Notes: generated from the letters alone by a model not told the origin. Shown: positions 1-13,220, counted from the first letter of the stretch. The stretch: 64,000 nt of DNA from Herbaspirillum sp. LeCh32-8 (GCF_017814915.1 NZ_JAGIPZ010000001.1:683559-747558); one strand, 5' to 3'. Program-made: numbers and translations.

Positions 1-1176
1 GACTACCTGACCAAGGAACAGCAGTTGAACGACGCCCGTGCCCGCCTGCGTGAGCTGGAGCGCGCGGCGCAGGAAACCGAGTTCGCCGAGAAGTCCCACC
101 GCAGCAAGATCGAGGAATTGAAGCGCAGCATCGCCACCGCGCTGGAGCAGGCGGCGCAGCTGTTCGCCAGCATGCAGCAGGGCAGCCTGGAGCTGGAAAG
201 CCTGGACGACCAGGCCGCGCAAGCCGGCCTGCAAGAGCTGCTGGACCGCCGCAGCGAGCAGGAACGCGCGCTGGCCGACGCCCGCCACGAGCTGGACCAG
301 CTCTCGCAGCAACTGCGCACGCATGAGGAAAGCCGCATGCAGGCCGAACGCAGCCTGCAGCCGCAGCGCGACCGCATCACCGAACTGCAGCTGAAGGAAC
401 AGGCGGCGCGCCTGAACCAGGAGCAGTTCTCCGAGGCGCTGGCGCAGACCCAGGCCGACGAGGCGGCGCTGTCCGAGAAGCTGACTTCCGACATGCGTCC
501 GTCCTACCTGCAAGGCGAAGTGACCCGTCTGACCAACGCCATCGCGGCGCTGGGCGCGGTCAACCTGGCCGCGCTGGACGAGCTGGCCACGGCCTCCGAG
601 CGCAAGCACTTCCTGGATTCGCAGCATGCCGACCTGAACGAGGCGATCACCACGCTGCAGGACGCGATCCACAAGATCGACATGGAAACCCGCGACATGC
701 TGCAAGTCACCTTCGACAAGGTGAACCACCACTTCTCGGAACTGTTCCCGGTGCTGTTCGGCGGTGGCCAGGCCAAGCTGATCATGACCGGCGACGAGAT
801 CCTGGATTCCGGCGTGCAGGTCATGGCGCAGCCGCCGGGCAAGAAGAACGCCACGATTCACCTGCTTTCGGGCGGTGAAAAGGCGCTGACCGCGACCGCG
901 CTGGTGTTCTCCATGTTCCAGCTGAACCCGGCGCCGTTCTGCTTGCTCGACGAGGTGGATGCGCCGCTGGACGACGCCAACACCGAGCGTTTCGCCAACA
1001 TGGTCAAGCGCATGTCCGATTACACGCAGTTCCTCTTCATCTCGCACAACAAGATCGCGATGGAGATGGCGCAGCAGCTGATCGGCGTGACCATGCAGGA
1101 GCAGGGCGTGTCGCGTATCGTGGCGGTGGACATGGAGTCGGCCGCCAATTTCGCCAACGCGGAGCAGGCCGCCTGA
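1..1176 (+). CDS. smc: Chromosome segregation protein SMC, C-terminal part (5' truncated by window)
   Basis: The reading frame is open from base 1, so only the last ~391 residues are present. The first ~170 residues are charged, Gln/Glu/Leu-rich coiled coil. The C-terminal head follows, with the ABC-type signature [11 protein letters not shown] and the Walker B/D-loop segment [14 protein letters not shown], then an FISHNK switch histidine. SMC is the ATPase that compacts and segregates the chromosome. The N-terminal Walker A half and hinge lie upstream of the window. zipA and ligA follow on the same strand, the usual betaproteobacterial order. Confidence 0.96.
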   Translation, partial: DYLTKEQQLNDARARLRELERAAQETEFAEKSHRSKIEELKRSIATALEQAAQLFASMQQGSLELESLDDQAAQAGLQELLDRRSEQERALADARHELDQLSQQLRTHEESRMQAERSLQPQRDRITELQLKEQAARLNQEQFSEALAQTQADEAALSEKLTSDMRPSYLQGEVTRLTNAIAALGAVNLAALDELATASERKHFLDSQHADLNEAITTLQDAIHKIDMETRDMLQVTFDKVNHHFSELFPVLFGGGQAKLIMTGDEILDSGVQVMAQPPGKKNATIHLLSGGEKALTATALVFSMFQLNPAPFCLLDEVDAPLDDANTERFANMVKRMSDYTQFLFISHNKIAMEMAQQLIGVTMQEQGVSRIVAVDMESAANFANAEQAA

Positions 1177-1638
1177 TGGCGGGAGCGCCGCGATGCACTC
1201 TTGTCGGTACGGCAACATGCGCCGACAGCAGCCAGCACAGCGGCTTCCCGGCCTTTGTCGGCTTGACAAGCAGGGCCCAGGAACACTACCCTGAAGACCT
1301 TGTCATACAGCCCGGCAGTGAGCGTGTTTTAAGCGCTTTTACCAGCCGGATATGCTTTTTGCGGCCCCCACGGGCCATGAAAAATAACAATATCTTGACC
1401 GCGATCTTGCCGCAGCCAGTCCGTTCTACGCAGCCGATGCGAGGACAAACCCCCTCGCCAGCCCACGCTTGCGCAGGCGCATTTGCAATGGATGGACGGC
1501 TCCCGCACAAGCGTGGGTCAGGCACTCTCGGATTTATAGGATTCGGATTCCTTCAATGAGCAGCTTCTTCGAACCGACCATGCCACGCTGCGCCGACGCC
1601 GGCGCCCACCAGCCAGCCAATGCGAAGGGGCGTGCAGC
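1177..1638. other. smc-zipA intergenic region, no gene seen
   Basis: These 462 bases contain short open frames on both strands but none with a ribosome-binding site or a recognisable protein. The middle (about 1325-1400) is AT-richer than the surroundings and could hold a zipA promoter, but I could not pick convincing -35/-10 elements. An AAGGGG-like ribosome-binding site lies just before zipA. Confidence 0.5.
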
Positions 1639-5072
<3,434 letters not shown>

Positions 5073-5181
5073 GACTGGTCCGCGGCATCGGTCGCAACAG
5101 TATCCAGGCGCCAGGCCTGCCGCTTGCCGGCAATCCTGGCGCAACAGAATCAAGCAATTTCACCTTCCTGATGGAGCAATG

Positions 5182-6066
5182 ATGATCAAACGGATCAAGA
5201 AAGCAGTTTTCCCCGTGGCCGGCCTGGGCAGCCGCTTCCTGCCTGCGACCAAGGCGCAGCCCAAGGAAATGCTGCCCATCGTCGACAAGCCGCTGATCCA
5301 CTACGCGGTGGAAGAGGCTGTCGCCGCCGGCATCACCGAGATGGTCTTCATCACCGGCCGCAACAAGCGCGCCATCGAGGACCACTTCGACAAGGCCTAT
5401 GAGCTGGAAAGCGAACTGGAGGCCGCCGGCAAGCAGAAGCTGCTGGAGATCGTGCAGAACGTGGTGCCCAAGAACGTCAATTGCATTTTCATCCGTCAGT
5501 CGACTCCACTGGGCCTGGGCCACGCCGTGCTGTGCGCCCGTCCGGTGGTGGGTGAGGAGCCGTTTGCCGTGCTGCTGGCCGACGACTTCATGGACACTGA
5601 CGCCGGCGTGAAGCCGGTGCTGGCGCAGATGACCGACATTTACTCGCGCGAAGGCATGAGCATGCTGGCGGTGCAGGAAGTGCCCAAGGCAGACACCAAG
5701 CAGTACGGCATCGTCAGCGCCACGTCCTACCAGCCCAACCTGGAGCGCGTGAACGCCATCGTCGAAAAGCCGGCGCCGGAAGACGCGCCGTCGACGCTGG
5801 CCGTGGTGGGCCGCTATGTGCTGAACAACCGTATCTTCGACTATCTGGAAAACATCGGCCGCGGCGCCGGCGGCGAGATCCAGCTGACCGACGGCATCGC
5901 CAAGCTGATGCAGGCTGAGTCGGTCCTGGCCTATCGCTACCAGGGCCAGCGTTACGACTGCGGTTCCAAGCTGGGCTACCTGAAGGCGACCGTCGCCATG
6001 GGCCTGAAGCACCCGGAAACCGGCGCCGCCTTTGGTGAATTCCTGACCGAAATCGGCAACAAGTAA
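5182..6066 (+). CDS. galU: UTP-glucose-1-phosphate uridylyltransferase GalU
   Basis: Makes UDP-glucose from UTP and glucose-1-phosphate for LPS, exopolysaccharide and osmoprotectant synthesis. The N-terminus holds the nucleotidyltransferase signature [19 protein letters not shown], followed by [13 protein letters not shown]. Length is 294 residues, normal for the family. Two ATGs are adjacent (5179, 5182). The GGAG at 5173-5176 is spaced better for 5182, so I chose that one; the frame remains open upstream but is not homologous to GalU. Confidence 0.96.
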   Translation: MIKRIKKAVFPVAGLGSRFLPATKAQPKEMLPIVDKPLIHYAVEEAVAAGITEMVFITGRNKRAIEDHFDKAYELESELEAAGKQKLLEIVQNVVPKNVNCIFIRQSTPLGLGHAVLCARPVVGEEPFAVLLADDFMDTDAGVKPVLAQMTDIYSREGMSMLAVQEVPKADTKQYGIVSATSYQPNLERVNAIVEKPAPEDAPSTLAVVGRYVLNNRIFDYLENIGRGAGGEIQLTDGIAKLMQAESVLAYRYQGQRYDCGSKLGYLKATVAMGLKHPETGAAFGEFLTEIGNK

Positions 6067-6129
6067 AGTTGTGCCTTCCTCCCCGGCGTCGGCAGCGGTT
6101 GCCTGCGGGATAGGTGATAATCAGACAGG

Positions 6130-6158
6130 CGCCCGGTATTGCCCGGGCGTCGTCTTTT
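6130..6158 (+). terminator. Probable terminator after galU
   Basis: CGCCCGG (6130-6136) pairs with CCGGGCG (6143-6149) and is followed by a short T-rich tail. It lies between galU and def and overlaps the def leader, so it could also act on def expression. Confidence 0.5.
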
Positions 6159-6171
6159 GGAGCACAGAAAT

Positions 6172-6708
6172 ATGGCCATCCGCGACATCCTCAAAATGGG
6201 CGACCCGCGCCTGCTGCGCCAGGCGCAGCCCGTGACCCAGTTCGGCACGTCCGAGCTGGCGTCCTTGGTGGACGACATGTTCCAGACCATGCGCGCCGTC
6301 AATGGCGCCGGCCTGGCTGCGCCGCAGATCGGCATTGATTTGCAGCTGGTGATCTTCGGTTTCGGCAGCAACCAGCGCTACCCGGATGCGCCGGCGGTGC
6401 CCGAGACGGTGCTGATCAATCCGGTGCTGACGCCACTGTCGGACGAGATCGAAGACGGCTGGGAAGGTTGCCTTTCGGTGCCCGGCATGCGCGGCGTGGT
6501 GCCGCGCTGGAGCCGCCTGCGCTACCAGGGCTTCGACCTGGACGGTAACGCCATCGACCGCACCGTCGACGGCTTCCATGCGCGCGTGGTGCAGCACGAG
6601 TGCGATCACCTGCAGGGCATCCTGTATCCGATGCGCATCCGCGACTTCACGCAGTTCGGCTTTACCGAGGTGTTGTTCCCCGAGCTTGATCCCAATCACG
6701 ACGACTGA
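6172..6708 (+). CDS. def: Peptide deformylase
   Basis: Removes the N-formyl group from new proteins, using a bound Fe2+ or similar metal. All three family motifs are present: [13 protein letters not shown] (metal-binding Cys) and HECDH (two His ligands and catalytic Glu). The 178-residue length fits. The start [11 protein letters not shown] matches the family N-terminus; the frame is open 11 codons further upstream without support. The partner gene fmt is not next to it here. Confidence 0.97.
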   Translation: MAIRDILKMGDPRLLRQAQPVTQFGTSELASLVDDMFQTMRAVNGAGLAAPQIGIDLQLVIFGFGSNQRYPDAPAVPETVLINPVLTPLSDEIEDGWEGCLSVPGMRGVVPRWSRLRYQGFDLDGNAIDRTVDGFHARVVQHECDHLQGILYPMRIRDFTQFGFTEVLFPELDPNHDD

Positions 6709-6728
6709 GATTTCTCTGCTCTACGTCT

Positions 6729-6752
6729 CATCCCGGCCTGAGCACCGGGATG
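6729..6752. repeat. Short palindrome after def
   Basis: CATCCCGG and CCGGGATG form a perfect 8-bp stem around an 8-base loop. No T tract follows on either strand, so it looks more like a dispersed palindrome than a classical terminator. It sits directly before the CCTT microsatellite. Confidence 0.55.
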
Positions 6753-6756
6753 ACGT

Positions 6757-6800
6757 CCTTCCTTCCTTCCTTCCTTCCTTCCTTCCTTCCTGCCTTCCTT
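6757..6800. repeat. CCTT tetranucleotide microsatellite
   Basis: Eight complete CCTT units plus CC run from 6757 to 6790; after a TG interruption, two more units follow. It is non-coding, lying about 130 bases before the ATPase start. Such tracts can vary in length by slippage. Confidence 0.95.
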
Positions 6801-6927
6801 CGGCCACAGGCATGGCAGGCGCTTGCCAACACCATTGCGTCGGCATCTCCCCGTTGTTTTCCTGACGCTCCGCCCCGATCCTCGTGGCGGAGCTGATCTT
6901 GCATCCAATCCGATCAAGGAGTTATCG

Positions 6928-7536
6928 ATGTCGAAAGCATTCGAATCGGCGGAAAACAAAGCCTTCCGTATAAATCTTTTTTACGTCCTGACCGGCGGTC
7001 CAGGCACAGGTAAGACGACGTTGCTGGCAGCCTTGCTAGACGCCGGTTACGGCGTCAAGGAAGAGGCGGGCCGGGGCGTGATCCGGCGCCAGATGGTAGC
7101 CGGCGGCGACGCGTTGCCATGGAAGGATCGTCTGGCGTTCTCCGCCGAGATGCTTGAGGCGGAATTGCGCCTGCATGAGGCGCATGCCGGACGGAGGGCC
7201 CCGGTCTTTTGCGACCGAGGCATTCCCGATGTACTTGGCTACATGCAGTTGGAAGACCTGGACAAGCTATCACAAGCTGCCGGATTGCTGGCGCGGGTGA
7301 AGCAGGCCGCCGGAAAGTGGCGATATGCGGAGCCGGTCTTTATCTTGCCGCCGTGGCGGGAGATTTATGAAACTGACCGCGAGCGCAGGCAGGACTGGGC
7401 GACGGCGGTCGCCACGCACGACGCGATGAGGGCAGTCTATGCGGCGCTGGGTTACCGGGTCGTCTCGTTGCCGCCGGGTAGCCCGGCGCAGCGGCGAGAT
7501 CAGGTGTTGGGGCAGCTGGAGCGGCACGCCGGATGA
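6928..7536 (+). CDS. P-loop ATPase, AAA_28/NadR-like family
   Basis: A 202-residue stand-alone nucleotide-binding protein. The Walker A loop GGPGTGKTT is at residues 23-31. A kinase-like CDRGIPD motif (Asp96-Arg97) follows, and the C-terminus carries a short helix with SPAQRRDQVLGQL. It resembles predicted ATPases of the AAA_28/NadR kinase-like group (COG3911 type); substrate unknown. The AAGGAG at 6916-6921 supports the ATG at 6928. It stands alone between def and the convergent cphA operon, and no partner gene hints at its role. Confidence 0.75.
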   Translation: MSKAFESAENKAFRINLFYVLTGGPGTGKTTLLAALLDAGYGVKEEAGRGVIRRQMVAGGDALPWKDRLAFSAEMLEAELRLHEAHAGRRAPVFCDRGIPDVLGYMQLEDLDKLSQAAGLLARVKQAAGKWRYAEPVFILPPWREIYETDRERRQDWATAVATHDAMRAVYAALGYRVVSLPPGSPAQRRDQVLGQLERHAG

Positions 7537-7539
7537 AAA

Positions 7540-7566
7540 ACGGCCCGCAGGAGTGCTGCGGGCCGT
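7540..7566 (-). terminator. Terminator of the cphA operon
   Basis: ACGGCCCGCAG (7540-7550) pairs perfectly with CTGCGGGCCGT (7556-7566) around GAGTG. On the minus strand the hairpin is followed by TTTTT, so it terminates the cphA transcript. It may also act weakly on the convergent ATPase gene. Confidence 0.85.
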
Positions 7567-7589
7567 GGTCTTGCGGGATTGCGCCGCGG

Positions 7590-10163
7590 TCAGGCGCTAT
7601 CCTTGACGCGCATGTTGATGTGCGCCAGCGCTTCTTCCACCTGGTCGATCAGGATCAGGCACAGGTCGCCCGGCTGGAGTGACGCCAGGGCGGTGTCGAT
7701 GGCCAGGAACTCGCCGTAGATCTCCTTGACGTCGCTGGTGCGGCTGGCCTTTTCCAGGCCGCGCTGCAGCAGCGCGATTACTTCGCCGTCGACGCGGCCG
7801 CGCTGACATTGGTCCTGGTACAGCACCACTTCGTCGAAGGCATCGCCCAGCAATTCGGTCTGGCGGGTGATGTCGTCGTCGCGGCGGTCGCCGGCGCCGC
7901 TGATGACCACCGAGCGGCGCTGGGCGGGCATGCTGTCCACGGCCTTGATCAGGGCGGCGATGGCGTCCGGATTGTGGCCGTAGTCGGCGATCAGGGTGGC
8001 GCCCTTGTAGTCGAACAGGTTGAAGCGGCCCGGGGCGGTGCCGCTGTCGCTGATGAAGCTGGCCAGGGCGCCGGTGACTTGCTCCCAATCCAGGCCCAGC
8101 GCCCAGGCGGCGCCGACCGAGGCCATCACGTTCTCGACCTGGAAACCGATGGCGCCGCTGCGGGTCAGCGGGATGCCGGAGAGCTTCAGGCGTTTCTCGA
8201 AGTCGCCCTGCGCGGCCACGATGGCGTCGCCGTCGCGATAGACGATGCGGTGACCCTGGGCGCGATGGGTGGCCATGATCGGGTGGGCCGGGTCCAGCGC
8301 GAAGAAGGTGACCGAGCCGGGGCAGGAGGCTGCCATCCTTGACACCATCGGATCGGCCGCGTTGAGCACGGCGGTGCCGGTGGGCGCCACGTTCTCGACG
8401 ATCACGCGCTTGACCACTGCCAGGTCTTCCACGGTGCTGATGTAGGACAGGCCCAGGTGGTCGCCCATGCCGATGTTGGTCACCACGGCCACGGCGCAAC
8501 GGTCGAAGCCCAGGCCTTCGCGCAGTACGCCGCCACGCGCGGTCTCGAGCACGGCGGCGTCGACGTCCGGGTGGAACAGCACGTTGCGCGCGCTGCGCGG
8601 GCCGCTGCAGTCGCCGGTGTCGGTGCGCTGGCCGTCGATGTAGACACCGTCGGTGTTGGTCATGCCCACGCGCAGGCCGGTCTTGGCCAGCAGGTGGGTG
8701 ATCAGGCGTACGGTGGTGGTCTTGCCGTTGGTGCCGGCCACCGCCACCACGGGAATGCGGCCGTCGTCGCCGTCTTCGTACATGGTGGAGATGATCGCTT
8801 CGCCGACGTCGCGGCTCTTGCCGTAGGACGGCGAGAGGTGCATGCGCAGGCCGGGCGCGGCGTTGACTTCGACGATGCCGCCGCCTTGCTCTTCCATCGA
8901 CATGTGGACCGAGTTGCAAACCACGTCGACGCCGCAGATGTCCAGGCCGACCATCTGCGCCGCCGCGATGGCGCGTGCGGCCATGTCGGGGTGCACGTCG
9001 TCGGTGACGTCGGTGGCGGTGCCGCCGGTGGACAGGTTGGCGTTGTTGCGCAGAACCACGCGCACGCCCTGGGCCGGAATGGCTTCAGGATCGAGGTTCT
9101 GGGCGGACAGCACGGACAGCGCGATGTCGTCCAGGCGGATCTTGGTCAGCGAAGTGGCGTGGCCGTCGCCGCGCGCCGGGTCGGCGTTGACCTGGTCGAT
9201 CAGCTGGCGGATGGTGTGCACGCCGTCGCCGATGACTTGCGGCGGATCGCGGCGGGCCGCAGCCACCAGCGTCTTGCCGATCACCAGCAGGCGGAAGTCG
9301 TGGCCCGACAGGTAGCGCTCGACGATGACCTCGTCGCTGATCTTGGCGGCATTGGCGAAGGCGTGTTCGATCTGCGCGCGGGTGCTGATGTTGACGGCGA
9401 CGCCCTTGCCCTGGTTGCCGTCCAGCGGCTTGATCACGACCGCGGCGCCGATTTCCTCGGCGGCCTTGAGCGCGTCTTCCACGGTGGTGACCACGCGGCC
9501 GTTGGGCACCGGCACGCCGGCGGCGTGCAGCAGCATCTTGGTCAGGTCCTTGTCCTGCGCGATCGACTCGGCGATGGCGCTGGTGTTGCTGGTCTCGGCG
9601 GCCTGGATACGCTTCTGGCGGCTGCCCCAGCCGAACTGCACCATGCTGCCCTGGGTCAGCCGGCGGAATGGAATGCCGCGCTTGACGGCGGCGTTGACGA
9701 TGGAGCCGGTGCTGGGGCCCAGGCGCACGTCTTCATCCAGCTCGCGGATGCGGGCAAGCGCTGCGGTCAGGTCGAACGGGGTGTCGGCTTGTGCGGCCAG
9801 GCACAGCTCCAGCGCCAGGTCGAAGGCCAGGCGGCCGACTTCCTCTTCGCTGTACTCGACCACGACCTGGTAGATGCCGGTTTCGATGGTGGAAACGGTG
9901 CGGCTGAAGGTGACCGGGCAGCCGGCCTGCGATTGCAGGGCGAGGGCGGCTGCGGCCAGCGCATGCGCCATCGATACGACCTGCTTGCCGCCGTCAGGCT
10001 CAAGGAAGCCGATCTGCGGGAAGCGGGCGCGCAGGCGCACCTCGAAGCCGGGCATGTCGTCCACCACCCGTTCCGATTCCGGACAGGAAACGATGGCTTC
10101 GATGGCAGTGTGTCTGCACCAGAGATTGGGGCCGCGCAGTGCGCGTATGCGGGATACGTCCAT
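7590..10163 (-). CDS. cphA: Cyanophycin synthetase CphA (full-length type)
   Basis: Polymerises Asp and Arg into the nitrogen/carbon storage polymer cyanophycin (multi-L-arginyl-poly-L-aspartate). The 857 residues contain the N-terminal domain (RALRGPNLW), an ATP-grasp domain (VVIKPLDGNQGKGV, VEVNAAPGLRMH) and a Mur-ligase-like domain. The latter has its P-loop AGTNGKTTT near residue 475 and a complete C-terminal lobe (APGRFNLFDYKG, ADYGHNPDA, GAGDRRDDD). It is the second gene of a two-gene operon, 67 bases after the shorter paralogue. No cyanophycinase gene is in the window. Confidence 0.93.
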   Translation of the reverse strand: MDVSRIRALRGPNLWCRHTAIEAIVSCPESERVVDDMPGFEVRLRARFPQIGFLEPDGGKQVVSMAHALAAAALALQSQAGCPVTFSRTVSTIETGIYQVVVEYSEEEVGRLAFDLALELCLAAQADTPFDLTAALARIRELDEDVRLGPSTGSIVNAAVKRGIPFRRLTQGSMVQFGWGSRQKRIQAAETSNTSAIAESIAQDKDLTKMLLHAAGVPVPNGRVVTTVEDALKAAEEIGAAVVIKPLDGNQGKGVAVNISTRAQIEHAFANAAKISDEVIVERYLSGHDFRLLVIGKTLVAAARRDPPQVIGDGVHTIRQLIDQVNADPARGDGHATSLTKIRLDDIALSVLSAQNLDPEAIPAQGVRVVLRNNANLSTGGTATDVTDDVHPDMAARAIAAAQMVGLDICGVDVVCNSVHMSMEEQGGGIVEVNAAPGLRMHLSPSYGKSRDVGEAIISTMYEDGDDGRIPVVAVAGTNGKTTTVRLITHLLAKTGLRVGMTNTDGVYIDGQRTDTGDCSGPRSARNVLFHPDVDAAVLETARGGVLREGLGFDRCAVAVVTNIGMGDHLGLSYISTVEDLAVVKRVIVENVAPTGTAVLNAADPMVSRMAASCPGSVTFFALDPAHPIMATHRAQGHRIVYRDGDAIVAAQGDFEKRLKLSGIPLTRSGAIGFQVENVMASVGAAWALGLDWEQVTGALASFISDSGTAPGRFNLFDYKGATLIADYGHNPDAIAALIKAVDSMPAQRRSVVISGAGDRRDDDITRQTELLGDAFDEVVLYQDQCQRGRVDGEVIALLQRGLEKASRTSDVKEIYGEFLAIDTALASLQPGDLCLILIDQVEEALAHINMRVKDSA

Positions 10164-10230
10164 GGACAGGTTTTCCTAATGTCTCTTGATCTTGAATCTG
10201 GTCTGTGTTGCCTTGCCGCTGCGCCTTGGA

Positions 10231-12429
10231 TCAGGCGACCTGGCTCTTGAACTTCAGGCCTTGCTGCTCCGCCTGCTCGGTGCCGAACAGCTCGATGCCG
10301 GCGCGGATCACTTCGGGCGAAATGCCCAGCGCCCACGCCGCGCCGACTGCCGCCAGCACGTTCTCGACCTGGTAGGCCACGGCGCCGTTTTCGGTCAGCG
10401 GGATGGCGTCCACCGAGCTGACCTTGACTTCGCGATCGCCCTCGGCCTGGATCAGGTCGCCGCCGCGCAGGAACACGGCGCGTTTTCCTTCCTTCAGGTG
10501 CGCCGCCACCAGCTCGGACTGCGGTTCGGTGCTGAAGAAGATCACTTCGCCGTCGCACAGCTGCGCCATGTCGGCCACCAGCGCGTCGTCGGCGTTCAAC
10601 ACGGCTGCGCCGTCCGGCAGCACCAGGTCGACCTGGGTGCGCTTGACCTTGGTGGCGATCTGTTCGGCGTTCTCGATGTAGTACTCGGGCAGGCTGTCGT
10701 CGGGGTCGATGTTGGCGACCACGCCGACCAGGCAGCGGTCGTAGGCCAGGCCTTCGGCGAGGATGGAGACGCTGCCGTTTTCGAACACGGCGGCTTCCAC
10801 GGCGCGGTTGAGCAGCACGCGATGGGCTGCTTCCCAGTTGGCGCGGTTGCCGCGCTCGACCTGGCGTTCGCCGAAATACAGGCCGTCGCCGCAGGCCAGG
10901 CCGACATGCTTGCCGGAGAGGTGAATGATGCGCGCGACCAGGCGCGAAATGGTGGTCTTGCCGTGGGTGCCGGTGACGCCCACGACCGGAATGCGGCCGG
11001 TTTCGTCCTCGCCGAACAGGTTGTTGACGATGGCTTCGCCCACCGGGCGCGGCTTGCCGTCGGAGGGCTTCAGGTGCATCAGCAGGCCCGGGCCGGCATT
11101 GACTTCGACGATGGCGCCGCCCTGGTCGGCCAGCGGGCGGGTGATGTCTTCGGCCACGATGTCGACCCCGGCGATGTCCAGGCCGACGATGCGCGCGGCC
11201 AGCGAAGCGGCGGCGGCCACGCTGGGGTGGACCTTGTCGGTGACGTCGGAAGAGACATTGCCGTTGCGCAACAGCAGGATGCGGCGACCGGCGGCCGGCA
11301 CCGAGTCGACGGTCAGTTTCTGGCGCTGCAGTTCCAGCACGGCGGCCGGTTCGCGTTCCAGCAGCACGGGGTCCAACAAGTGTTCTTCCAGCAGGCCGCG
11401 GCGCGGGTCGCGGTTGAGCTCGTCGAGCAGCTGCTGTACGGTCGACTTGCCGTCGCCGATGATGAAGATGGGTTCGCCGCGGGCGGCCGCGGCCAGCTTG
11501 CCGCCGACGATCAGCAGGCGGTGCTCCAGGCCCGGCACGAAGCGCTCGACCAGCACGCCGCTGCCTTCTTCCAGTGCGACCTTGTAGGCGGTCTCGATTT
11601 CCTCGCGGGTGTTCAGGTCAATGAACACACCGCGGCCATGGTTGGCGTCGCAGGGCTTGACCACCACCGGCAGGCCGATGTCTTCAGCGGCATCCCATGC
11701 ATCTTCCGGGCTTTCCACCAGGCGGCCTTCGGGCACCGGTACGCCGCAGTTTTCCAGCAGGGTCTTGGTCAGGTCCTTGTCGCGCGAGACGCTCTCGGCG
11801 ATGGCGCTGGTGTCGTCCGATTCGGCGGTCCAGATGCGACGCGAATTGCAGCCATGGCCCAGCTGCACCAGGTTGCCTTCGGACAGGCGGATGGTGGGGA
11901 TGCGGCGTTCTTCGGCGGCATCCACGATGCAGGCGGTGCTCGGACCCAGGCAGAGCTTGTCGACCATGCGGCGCAGTTTTTCCAGCGCGGCGTCGACGTC
12001 GAACGGGCGGTCTTCGATGGCGGCCATCACCAGATCGCGGGCGGCGTACAGCGCGGCGCGGGTGACCGTCTCATGACGGGCGCGCACCACCACCTTGTAG
12101 ACGCCGCGCACATTGGTCTCGCGCGCCTTGCCGAAGCCGCCGGGCAGGCCGGCCAGGTTCTGCAGTTCCAGCGTGACGTGTTCCAGGATGTGGCCGGGCC
12201 AGGTGCCTTCTTCCAGCCGGCGCACGAAGCCGCCGCGCACTTCATAGCTGCAGCGGTGCTCGATGAGCGTGGGCAGCCAGGTGGTCAGGCGCTGGGTGAA
12301 GCCGGGGATGGTGTTAGAAGGAAAGTCTTCCAGTTCGCCGATGTCGATCCACACTTCGAGGGCCGAGCGGTAGGTCCAGATGTTGGGACCTTTCAAGGGC
12401 AGGAAACGGAGGAATTCGATGTTTTTCAT
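10231..12429 (-). CDS. cphA: Cyanophycin synthetase paralogue lacking the C-terminal Mur lobe (CphA2/CphA'-like)
   Basis: At 732 residues it has the same order of domains as its neighbour: N-terminal domain (LKGPNIWTYRSALEVW), ATP-grasp (VVVKPCDANHGRGV, VEVNAGPGLLMH) and a Mur-type P-loop GVTGTHGKTT near residue 486. It stops shortly after VAYQVENVLAAVGAAWALG. The last Mur lobe with the APGR...DYGHNPDA motifs, present in the 857-residue paralogue, is missing. Shortened synthetases of this kind are known as CphA2 in cyanobacteria, where they join beta-Asp-Arg dipeptides; two-cphA arrangements occur in betaproteobacteria. Which activity this one has is inference. It is first in the operon. Confidence 0.88.
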   Translation of the reverse strand: MKNIEFLRFLPLKGPNIWTYRSALEVWIDIGELEDFPSNTIPGFTQRLTTWLPTLIEHRCSYEVRGGFVRRLEEGTWPGHILEHVTLELQNLAGLPGGFGKARETNVRGVYKVVVRARHETVTRAALYAARDLVMAAIEDRPFDVDAALEKLRRMVDKLCLGPSTACIVDAAEERRIPTIRLSEGNLVQLGHGCNSRRIWTAESDDTSAIAESVSRDKDLTKTLLENCGVPVPEGRLVESPEDAWDAAEDIGLPVVVKPCDANHGRGVFIDLNTREEIETAYKVALEEGSGVLVERFVPGLEHRLLIVGGKLAAAARGEPIFIIGDGKSTVQQLLDELNRDPRRGLLEEHLLDPVLLEREPAAVLELQRQKLTVDSVPAAGRRILLLRNGNVSSDVTDKVHPSVAAAASLAARIVGLDIAGVDIVAEDITRPLADQGGAIVEVNAGPGLLMHLKPSDGKPRPVGEAIVNNLFGEDETGRIPVVGVTGTHGKTTISRLVARIIHLSGKHVGLACGDGLYFGERQVERGNRANWEAAHRVLLNRAVEAAVFENGSVSILAEGLAYDRCLVGVVANIDPDDSLPEYYIENAEQIATKVKRTQVDLVLPDGAAVLNADDALVADMAQLCDGEVIFFSTEPQSELVAAHLKEGKRAVFLRGGDLIQAEGDREVKVSSVDAIPLTENGAVAYQVENVLAAVGAAWALGISPEVIRAGIELFGTEQAEQQGLKFKSQVA

Positions 12430-13220
12430 GTCTGGAGATATGCCGCGTAAATTACCGTTTGTGTCTATCTGTGGTGCCGGACCGCTTGGTGTTGCCGGGC
12501 TGTTATTTGTGAAACGTTTTCAGGCTCGTCTTCCGTTGACCTCGCGAAACAAAGTGGCGCCACTCGTTACAGCCGGACTGCAGCGTCTTTCCCGTGGCGC
12601 CGGCGCTGCAAGCTCTTCCTTACGGGGCGGCGTCATGGCGGGTTGGGCGGGTTCCGAAAAGGTACGACAGAATTTCTCGGTCAGCATTCCGTCAGAATAG
12701 CGCATGCTCCACTAACGTGTTCGAAGGCGTTTGGTTTACTGGGAATGACGAAAGAATAAGCTCGGGGCGGACGAGGCCTTGCCCGGCGGAAAATCAAGGG
12801 GTGCGCCTCGCGCGGAAAATCAGGTCGAGTTTGCTGGCGGCAGAGGCGGATCTCATTGGAGTTATGCTTGTTCTGAGGATGTGATTGGCCGCTATTGTCG
12901 CAGAGTGTCCGGTGGCCGTGGCGCGAATTAACCAAAAAAACGACGGTCAACATGGTGTAGACCGGCCGCAGACGCCCTTGCCGCCGCGCTTTCGCATTGT
13001 GCGGGAAACGTGGCTGAGCTCATGCGTGCACCGTTTGGCGGTGTCTGGCGTTATGCGAGGAACGCATGAACATGCAAGAGACGCAAGAGACGTATTCGCC
13101 GTGGATGGCAGGGCGATGCCGGCAGGGGCTGCGCTATAATCCCGCGCTGCCCGCATCGGGCCTTGCCATTCACTCACAACCAGCCAAAACTGCTCGCTTC
13201 GGGCCTAATGTTGCCGTTAA
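12430..13220. other. Divergent cphA / ABC-exporter intergenic region
   Basis: These 791 bases separate two divergent units of the cyanophycin locus and hold no convincing gene; the short open frames lack ribosome-binding sites and family resemblance. The direct repeat GCGGAAAATCA occurs at 12786-12796 and 12812-12822, 26 bases apart. A TATAAT lies at 13135-13140. This is where joint regulation of the locus would be expected. Confidence 0.6.
13135..13140 (+). promoter_or_regulatory. Putative -10 box for the ABC-exporter/DUF1854 operon
   Basis: A consensus TATAAT lies 80 bases before the exporter ATG. No good -35 hexamer is found at 16-18 bases, so if it is a promoter it probably needs an activator. 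Confidence 0.5.

Noticed and set aside
1176-1559. 127-codon frame after smc
   Set aside because: Starts inside the smc stop, has no domain, and its codon use differs from the neighbours.
6696-6959. Minus-strand open frame with KEGR repeats
   Set aside because: The repeat comes only from translation of the CCTT microsatellite, and the frame overlaps the ATPase start.
12594-13139. Several 76-106 codon frames in the cphA/ABC intergenic region
   Set aside because: No ribosome-binding sites, no domains, and mutually overlapping on both strands.
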